A stretch of 64,000 nt of DNA from positions 817,396 through 881,395 of the forward strand of contig NZ_JANCTD010000001.1 of the NCBI RefSeq assembly GCF_024297185.1. The letters run 5' to 3'. Below, piece by piece: positions 58,634 through 64,000 of the stretch (position 1 is its first letter; each line of letters starts with the position of its first letter). The notes beneath the pieces were generated by a model, which was not told the DNA's origin, did no database searches, and worked only from the letters and a program-made list of their open reading frames with translations. A program made the translations under genes and the position numbers. This DNA comes from Lewinella sp. JB7 (lineage in GTDB: Bacteria; Bacteroidota; Bacteroidia; Chitinophagales; Saprospiraceae).

Positions 58634-59896
58634 TTATTCCGGATACAGGAGGTAGCCTTTCCGCATATCCCGGTAGGCGCGCAACTCCGCGGACCAGCTG
58701 TCCCGGATCTCGGCTTCCGACCGTCCCGCCTCGATCATTTTGCGTAAGTCATCGGTGCCGGCCAGTAAGTCGAAGAAATCCGGGCGGGTGAAGAAAGTCT
58801 GTCCCTGCGCGGTCAGTACTTGGTAAGTACTCAGGAGGGGCGTCAGGTCGATCCGGGAGCCCCGGTAGGTGGCGGCGGGGGCCTTGCTCAGGTCGTAGCC
58901 GTGGCACAATTGACCGTTAAGCTTGGGATCCGCGGCACCGGGTCCGGGCCGGGGGGTGAAAGAGTCGGGCGCTCCGGTCAGTTGGGGGTGGCCGTAGAGC
59001 TGAAACTGGCGGTTGGTACCGCGCCCGACGCTCAGTGCCGTACCCTCGAAGAAGCAGAGGCTGGGATAGAGGTAGATGCTCCGCTGGTTCGGCAGGTTGG
59101 GGGAGGGGGCGACCGGGAGTTCGTACACCGCCTCGTGGGTGTAGCCGGGACAGGGAATTACCGTCAGGTCACAGCGCAATCCCTCGCCGAGCCAGCCTTC
59201 GCCGTTGACCATGCGGGCGTATTCGCCCACGGTGAGCCCGTGAACGACGGGGATGGGGTCCAGGCCTACGAAGCTCTCGAAGCCCGGCTTACGGATCGGT
59301 CCGTCCACGTAATGGCCGTTGGGGTTCGGTCGGTCGAGGATCAGCACGGGCTTGCCCGCCCGGGCGGCGGATTCCATGACGTAGTGTAGGGTGGAGATGT
59401 AGGTATAGAAGCGCGCGCCGACGTCCTGAATGTCGAAAACGATGAGGTCGAGATCGGCCAGGTCGCTTTCGGCGGGTTTCTTATTCCGGCCGTAAAGGGA
59501 GCGAATGGGGAGGTTCGTACGCGTATCGACCCCGTCGGTGATCTCGGCACCGGCGTCCGCTTCTCCCCGGAACCCGTGTTCGGGAGCGAAGATGCGGCGC
59601 ACGTCCAGGCCCAGAGCCAGCAGGGTATCCACCAAATGGGTATTGCCCACGGTCGATGTCTGGTTGACGACCAATCCAAGGGTTTTTCCCTCCAGTACGG
59701 GGAGGTAGGATTCGGGGTGGTAGGCGGCGGGGAACGCGGGTCCGGCGTCCGTACCTGAAGAGCTGTTTTCCTGGGTTTCCGCCGCTACGTCGGCCGGCTC
59801 GTTCCGGGTTTCCACGGCTCCCGCGGACCCGCCCGATTTAAAACAATTTGCGGTAAGCGTTAAGGTAAAACAAATAATAAGGTATACCTTGGCCAT
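58634..59896 (-). CDS. DUF1343/NamZ-like exo-beta-N-acetylmuramidase
   Basis: 420 residues. Export signal MAKVYLIICFTLTLTANCFKS with a possible lipid-modified cysteine at residue 18 (TANC), then a Ser/Glu-rich linker. The catalytic domain shows LGLVVNQTSTVGNTHLVDTL, IFAPEHGFRG, LYGRNKKP, LIVFDIQDVGARFYTYISTLHYVMESAA and LDRPNPNG, the block set of the NamZ family (GH171). It releases MurNAc from peptidoglycan fragments for recycling. Probably [11 protein letters not shown]. No other MurNAc salvage gene is adjacent. Divergent from the exonuclease gene with 41 bases between. Confidence 0.88.
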   Translation of the reverse strand: MAKVYLIICFTLTLTANCFKSGGSAGAVETRNEPADVAAETQENSSSGTDAGPAFPAAYHPESYLPVLEGKTLGLVVNQTSTVGNTHLVDTLLALGLDVRRIFAPEHGFRGEADAGAEITDGVDTRTNLPIRSLYGRNKKPAESDLADLDLIVFDIQDVGARFYTYISTLHYVMESAARAGKPVLILDRPNPNGHYVDGPIRKPGFESFVGLDPIPVVHGLTVGEYARMVNGEGWLGEGLRCDLTVIPCPGYTHEAVYELPVAPSPNLPNQRSIYLYPSLCFFEGTALSVGRGTNRQFQLYGHPQLTGAPDSFTPRPGPGAADPKLNGQLCHGYDLSKAPAATYRGSRIDLTPLLSTYQVLTAQGQTFFTRPDFFDLLAGTDDLRKMIEAGRSEAEIRDSWSAELRAYRDMRKGYLLYPE

Positions 59897-59937
59897 TACA
59901 GTGCATTGAAGACCGCCGTGGAGTGCGGACGTAAGCT

Positions 59938-61347
59938 ATGAGTAAGAGAGAATACGCGATCGTAGACATCGAGACGACGGGCGGCCGTGCCTCCCGTGCG
60001 CGGATCACCGAGATCGGCATCGTGATCTTCGACGGCGAAAAGGTAACGGAAACCTACGAGACGTTGCTCGACCCCGAACAGTACATCCCGGCCGGTATCG
60101 TGGAGCTGACGGGCATTACGCAGGAAATGGTCAAGGGGCAGCCCAAGTTTTTCGAGATTGCCAAGCGCGTGGTGGAGCTGACCGAGGGCCGTATTTTCGT
60201 CGCTCACAACGCCAAATTTGACTACGGCTTCATTCGCGAGGAGTTCGCCCGGCTGGGCTACACTTTCTCACGGCGTAAACTCTGCACGGTCCGGCTGGCG
60301 CGCAAGTGCTTTCCGGGACTGAAGAGTTACAGTCTGGGCAACCTGATTAAACACTTCGGCTTCACCGTGGATGCCCGTCACCGAGCGCTCGCCGACGCCC
60401 GGGCAACGACGGAACTGCTCGCCCTCTGTCTCGAGGGGGAAGACTGCGCCGAGGAAGCCAAACGCCTCATTAACCACGGCATCAAGGAAACCCGGCTGCC
60501 CAAGCAGATCAAGCTCGAGCAGATCATGGAGATCCCGGAGGAGACGGGCGTCTACTACTTTCATGACGTCAACGGCGACGTGGTTTACGTTGGGAAAAGT
60601 AACAACATCCGCAAGCGCATCGCCCAGCACTTCAATGATCACACCTCGAAGGGGAGCCGCATCGCCGAGAAAGTAGCCGACATCACCTACGAGGTCACGG
60701 GTAGTGAATTGGTCGCCCTGCTCCTGGAGAGCGAGGAGATCAAGCGGCTGCAACCGCGCATCAACCGGGCGCAGCGGGGCAGACGGTTCAGCCACGCGAT
60801 CTACAGCTACGTCAACGAACGCGGCTTTCGTTGCTTCGATATCGTGCGAAATACGGCCCAGGCCCGCAAGGAACTCGACATCATCAGCGAGTACCCGTCG
60901 ATCAGCCGTGCCAAGGGCCGCCTGAACTTCGTGCGGAAACACCTGGAGTTATGCAGCGCGTTCACCAATATTTATCCCAGTAAATCGGCTTGCTTTCACT
61001 TCCATCTGAAGCAGTGCCGTGGGGGGTGTGCCGGACACGAGGAGGCCGACGAGTATAACCTGCGAGCGGAAGAAGCCCGACTGCATCTCCGCAACGTCTT
61101 CGACGACGATTTTCTACTCTTTGATGCCGGCCGGACCCACGACGAAGCGTCTGTCATTCTGGTCGCCGAAGGGAAATACCAGGGTTTCGGATACATCGAT
61201 AAGGAGCAGTGTCACGATATTCACACGGCCATCGAAAGCGTGAAGCGGACGGTCACGTATCCGGATACGGCGCGCATTATTCAGCGCTACGTCAGCGAAA
61301 AGGGCGGGAAGATGGTGAACTTGAGTACGGGGAAGGTGGTGAGGTAG
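59938..61347 (+). CDS. DnaQ-like exonuclease fused to UvrC-type GIY-YIG nuclease
   Basis: 469 residues. Residues 1-175 are a DEDDh exonuclease (AIVDIETTG with D10 and E12, HNAKFDYGFIREEF, and HRALADARAT for the last acidic residues). From about 200 comes a GIY-YIG domain (TGVYYFHDVNGDVVYVGKSNNIRKRI, in parts), followed by a UvrC-like region with a cysteine cluster (CFHFHLKQCRGGC). This fusion occurs in several bacterial phyla and resembles a PolC-type epsilon joined to Cho; it probably acts in nucleotide excision or a back-up incision pathway. Single gene facing a long repeat field. Confidence 0.9.
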   Translation: MSKREYAIVDIETTGGRASRARITEIGIVIFDGEKVTETYETLLDPEQYIPAGIVELTGITQEMVKGQPKFFEIAKRVVELTEGRIFVAHNAKFDYGFIREEFARLGYTFSRRKLCTVRLARKCFPGLKSYSLGNLIKHFGFTVDARHRALADARATTELLALCLEGEDCAEEAKRLINHGIKETRLPKQIKLEQIMEIPEETGVYYFHDVNGDVVYVGKSNNIRKRIAQHFNDHTSKGSRIAEKVADITYEVTGSELVALLLESEEIKRLQPRINRAQRGRRFSHAIYSYVNERGFRCFDIVRNTAQARKELDIISEYPSISRAKGRLNFVRKHLELCSAFTNIYPSKSACFHFHLKQCRGGCAGHEEADEYNLRAEEARLHLRNVFDDDFLLFDAGRTHDEASVILVAEGKYQGFGYIDKEQCHDIHTAIESVKRTVTYPDTARIIQRYVSEKGGKMVNLSTGKVVR

Positions 61348-61490
61348 GGGAGGAGTTTGGTACGTTAGGCGGATGGTAGTTTAGTACGTTAGTCTGTTGG
61401 TACGTTAGGCGGTTAGGCGGATGGTAGTTTGGTACAATGGTCTGTGGGCACGTTAGGCACCTGTGGAATGGTGGTTTAGTGCGTCAGGCG
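61348..61490 (+). repeat. G/T-rich repeats after the exonuclease gene
   Basis: Modules GGTACGTTAGGCGG, GATGGTAGTTTAGTACG and TTGGTACGTTAGG are repeated with changes directly after the stop. The vocabulary is that of the field at 13.4 kb, again in the sense of the preceding gene. At 61572-61582 there is a run of eleven C in non-coding DNA. Confidence 0.8.
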
Positions 61491-61641
61491 GTCAGTGGGG
61501 AGCAGTTTCGAGCGATGGATTCATTCAAATTTGGCTCGCATGAAATCTCTTTCTGCAACAGTTCGGCGATACCCCCCCCCCCGCCTTGTTCCAGTAGTGG
61601 ACGGCGGGAGTAGCGGCGCGCTTGCATCCTGGGAAATTAGT

Positions 61642-62090
61642 CCGGATATGCCACTAAATCTTTCAAGTGCGAGCTTCTTTCTCGTGCTTAGCCATAGTAA
61701 AGGTATCTGTCAATAATACTGTAGACGCGCTTTGTTGAATGGTCCCTACAAGCTGCTCCGGATATGCCACCAAATCTTTCCAATGGCGGGCTTCTTTCTC
61801 GTGCTTAGCCAAAGTAAAGGTATCTGTCAATAATACTGTAGACGCACTTTGTTGAATGATCCCGGCAAGCTGCCCCGGATATGCCACCAAATTTTTCCAA
61901 TGGCGGGCTTCTTTCCCGTGCCTATCCATAGTGAAGAGTATTTGTCAATAATACTGTAGACGCACTTTGTTGAATAGCCCCGGCAAGCTGCTCCGGATAT
62001 GCCACCAAATCTTTCAAGTGCGAGCTTCTTTCTCGTGCTTAGCCATAGTGAAGAGTATCTGTTCCTAATGAAGACGCACTTTGTTAAACA
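61642..62090. repeat. Four-copy tandem repeat of about 117 bp
   Basis: Copies start with CCGGATATGCCA at 61642, 61758, 61875 and 61993 (spacing 116, 117, 118); the last is degenerate after position ~62055. Copies differ at roughly 10-15% of positions. Because 117 is 39 codons, a minus-strand frame of 88 codons stays open across two copies, but it is repetitive and has no start signal, so I do not call it a gene. The DNA is more AT-rich than the genes around it. Confidence 0.9.
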
Positions 62091-62099
62091 GCCTCAATC

Positions 62100-62300
62100 C
62101 GGCTCACAAGAAATCTAACAGACTACATACTAACCGACTAACCGACTAAAGAACTACCACACTACCACCCTGGAGAACTATCAGACTACGTACTAACGGA
62201 CTAACCGACTAAAGGACTACCACACTACCATTATACCCCCCCCAACCCCCCCTACCACCCTGGAGAACTAACAGACTACCAACCTAACCTACTAACAGCC
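62100..62300 (-). repeat. C-rich (minus-strand G-rich) repeats downstream of the desaturase gene
   Basis: Modules CTAACCGACTAAAG, GAACTACCACACTACC and CTGGAGAACTA repeat several times, with C runs at 62235-62255. Read in the sense of the desaturase gene they become GGTAGTGTGGTAG-type modules, mirroring the field on the other side of the convergent pair. Confidence 0.8.
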
Positions 62301-62312
62301 TAAACTACTGTC

Positions 62313-63119
62313 CTACTTCCTCCCAAACGGTATCCCCAACATCCGGCGAATGCTCTGGTGATCGTCTTCCTCCATATGGGTATCCACTCCGTAGATTAAT
62401 TCGTTGTTATCCAGTTCGGAATAGGTGCCGAAGGCACGATCCCACAGACTAAAGATGTTACCGTAATTGCTGTCGGTATAGGGTAATTGATAATGGTGGT
62501 GCACGCGGTGCATGTCCGGCGTGACGAAGACGGTGCGCAGCGCGCGGTCGAGTCCCCGCGGCACGGTGATGTTGGCGTGATTGAACTGGCTTAATACCAC
62601 GCTCATGCTCTGGTACAGGAATACAAGCCAGATGGGAGCCCCCAACAAGACGACCGCCACGGTAGTGAAGGCAAACCGGATCACGCTCTCCCCGGGGTGA
62701 TGACGGTTAGCGGTGGTCGTATCGACGTTCTGATCCGTATGGTGCACGAGGTGGAACCGCCAGAGGAGGGGGACACGGTGCTCGGTCCAGTGCGCCAGGT
62801 AGGCTCCGAAGAAGTCGAGCAGCAGCAGACCCACGACGGCGGTTGCCCAGAGCGGCAGGTCGAGCCACTGCAGGACACCGAATTGCTCCGCTACGGCCCA
62901 CTGGCTTCCCTTCACGAGGATAAAGGCCAGCAGGAAATTAACGATGATGGTCGTGAAAGTGAAGAAGAAGTTGATGCCGGCGTGTCGCCATTTCTTGTAT
63001 TCCGCCGTAAACAGGGGGACGGCGCTTTCCAGTAGCCAGAAAATAGTCAGTCCGCCCACCAGAATAAGCGTCCGGTGACTGCTGGGTATGGTTTCGAAGT
63101 AGGAAATGATCGCTTCCAT
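62313..63119 (-). CDS. Sterol desaturase/fatty acid hydroxylase family membrane protein
   Basis: 268 residues. Four to five membrane segments and complete di-iron histidine motifs: HWTEH, HLVHHTDQNVDTTTANRHHPGE, and HRVHHHYQLPYTDSNYG. This second family member differs from the one at 24 kb in length and in its longer loop after HLVHH, and is closer to the C-5 sterol desaturase/alkylglycerol-monooxygenase-like group. Substrate unknown, O2-dependent, inner membrane. Starts 26 bases downstream of the T9SS cargo gene. Confidence 0.88.
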   Translation of the reverse strand: MEAIISYFETIPSSHRTLILVGGLTIFWLLESAVPLFTAEYKKWRHAGINFFFTFTTIIVNFLLAFILVKGSQWAVAEQFGVLQWLDLPLWATAVVGLLLLDFFGAYLAHWTEHRVPLLWRFHLVHHTDQNVDTTTANRHHPGESVIRFAFTTVAVVLLGAPIWLVFLYQSMSVVLSQFNHANITVPRGLDRALRTVFVTPDMHRVHHHYQLPYTDSNYGNIFSLWDRAFGTYSELDNNELIYGVDTHMEEDDHQSIRRMLGIPFGRK

Positions 63120-63145
63120 ACGCGAAAGTTACCGAATTTACCCGG

Positions 63146-64000
63146 CTAACGGCCGACCAACAGGCGACGTGTCGTCAGAATGCGGCCACGCTCGTTCGTC
63201 AGGCTGTACAGATAGGGACCGCGGGGGAGCATGCTCACGTCTACCCATACTTCAGCGGAAGTGCCGACCGGACTAAACCGGGTGGTAGAGACCTTCCGGC
63301 CCAGCACGTTAATCACGGAGAGGGTATATGTGCCCGGGTCAAGGCCACTGACCTCGAAGGTGGTATGCCCCCTGGCCGGGTTCGGGTACACCCTGACCTG
63401 CGCCTGGGCCAGCAGCGGCCCGCCGACCGAGTTCGTGGCGTCTCCGCGGGTGAAGGTCATTTCCGAGGGGGTTCCTTCCTCGTCTACGGTGACGGCGGCA
63501 ACGGGCTCTTTCTCCCCGTTGGTCCAGTAATAGTAGGTAGTGACGGGCGGCTGCTGGCCGAAAAACTCAGTCGTCTCGGGAACTTGGGCGCGGACGAGCG
63601 AAGTCACGTTGAGGTAGGGAAGAAATCCGCTCTTTACCTCGATCGTCGTATTGACCGTCTCGGTGCGGCGTTCCCGGAGAACCTCGTAGGTCTGTCCGTT
63701 GAGCGTAAGGGTACCGTAGGCATCTACCTCGTCGTCACGATTGCTCTCGGAGGTAATCCGGATGGAATCTACGTTGGAGATGACATCGCCTACGAGTTCG
63801 AGGGCTTCTTCGGGGATTTCCTCGCGGGCAATGACCAGGACGTTGTTCGTCAGTGAGCTGAAGAGGTCGCCGTAACGCAAGGGAGCCCGGCGTTCGGCGC
63901 GGGCGGGGGAGAAGGGCGCGGCAAATTGGTATCCCGGAAAGAGGTCTATGGTGCTTCGAATGCCTATCAGGTCATACGAGGTTTCCGTTAGGCGGTAGAA
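63146..64000 (-). CDS. Secreted protein with type IX sorting domain (5' end outside window)
   Basis: The frame is open to base 64000, so the gene continues beyond the window; 284 residues are visible. The last ~85 residues (VRVYPNPARGHTTFEV, LSVINVLGRKVSTTRF, WVDVSMLPRGPYLYSL, RRLLVGR) form a type A C-terminal sorting domain that directs export through the type IX system and is then removed. The part before is a strand-rich domain with YYYWTNGEKEPVAAVTVDEEG; its function is not recognisable. A TTG at 63880 is an internal Leu, not the start. Confidence 0.88.
   Translation of the reverse strand, partial: FYRLTETSYDLIGIRSTIDLFPGYQFAAPFSPARAERRAPLRYGDLFSSLTNNVLVIAREEIPEEALELVGDVISNVDSIRITSESNRDDEVDAYGTLTLNGQTYEVLRERRTETVNTTIEVKSGFLPYLNVTSLVRAQVPETTEFFGQQPPVTTYYYWTNGEKEPVAAVTVDEEGTPSEMTFTRGDATNSVGGPLLAQAQVRVYPNPARGHTTFEVSGLDPGTYTLSVINVLGRKVSTTRFSPVGTSAEVWVDVSMLPRGPYLYSLTNERGRILTTRRLLVGR

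Noticed and set aside
61663-61929. 88-codon minus-strand ORF in the 117-bp repeat
   Set aside because: It is a translation of the tandem repeat and stops differ between copies; noted as a repeat property only.
61642-62090. CRISPR-like regular array
   Set aside because: The whole 117-bp unit is repeated including the would-be spacers, and no cas genes are near.

Overview
The window looks like the chromosome of a GC-rich (about 60% by eye) member of the Bacteroidota, most likely the Saprospiria/Lewinellaceae branch. This rests on a type IX secretion C-terminal sorting domain at the right edge, a PorP/SprF-like protein followed by a GldK/PorK-like lipoprotein, many families typical of the phylum (DUF3822, DUF4385, SUMF1-type lipoproteins, LytTR two-component pair, TonB receptor) and several TAnnTTTG-type promoter -7 elements. 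Coding density is high, genes often overlap by 4-14 bases, and I see no rRNA, tRNA, CRISPR array or complete insertion sequence.

Layout. 1-7.3 kb: 3' part of a ComM/YifB ATPase, an OmpA-family protein, a DUF4385 protein, an ArgE-like deacetylase, a secreted coiled-coil protein, a spore-photoproduct-lyase-like radical SAM protein and a tocopherol-cyclase-like protein. 7.4-13.4 kb: a very large alpha-2-macroglobulin. 13.4-14.05 kb: G-rich repeats. 14-16 kb: LytTR regulator and histidine kinase. 16-18 kb: a small membrane protein with a zinc-finger-like motif and an MBL-fold/rhodanese protein that has lost its metal ligands. 18-24.8 kb: old yellow enzyme, acyl-CoA oxidase-like protein, a B1 metallo-beta-lactamase, small enzymes and a sterol desaturase, separated by hairpin-forming repeats. 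24.9-29.3 kb: YyaL-like protein, PorP/SprF and GldK. 29.3-34.4 kb: QueG, LspA, thioredoxin-fold proteins, a GT2 glycosyltransferase. 34.4-38 kb: TonB receptor with a DtxR-like operator placed inside its promoter, and TsaD. 38-42.6 kb: DUF3822, RsmD, beta-barrel, GH3 enzyme and a duplicated fragment of its 3' end. 42.6-47.3 kb: NhaC antiporter, NAD(P)-binding epimerase, DUF4130-type protein, GNAT, Hpt. 47.3-47.8 kb: an AT-rich island with structured-RNA candidates. 47.8-55.3 kb: lipoprotein, GT39-type transferase, PQQ/cytochrome dehydrogenase, cystathionine gamma-synthase, aminotransferase, Nudix/winged-helix protein. 55.3-59.9 kb: repeats, nicotinate phosphoribosyltransferase with a palindromic operator, methyltransferase-like protein, NamZ-like muramidase. 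59.9-64 kb: exonuclease/GIY-YIG fusion, a large repeat field, a second sterol desaturase and the secreted T9SS cargo protein.

The strongest regulatory readings are (i) a DtxR/IdeR-like box between the two promoter elements of the TonB receptor, whose operon also carries a [11 protein letters not shown] thioredoxin, and (ii) a 25-bp dyad over the -7 element and just before the start of pncB, near a Nudix/winged-helix protein of NrtR architecture. The most unusual non-coding features are a five-copy hairpin array with compensatory base changes (23.8 kb), an AT-rich island with a multi-stem RNA fold and an intrinsic terminator not attached to any gene on its strand (47.4-47.8 kb), a palindromic repeat family sharing the core GTTGGACGG, and G-rich repeats following both genes of convergent pairs in each gene's own sense direction. 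All functional calls are from reading the sequence and from memory of families; no database search was run.
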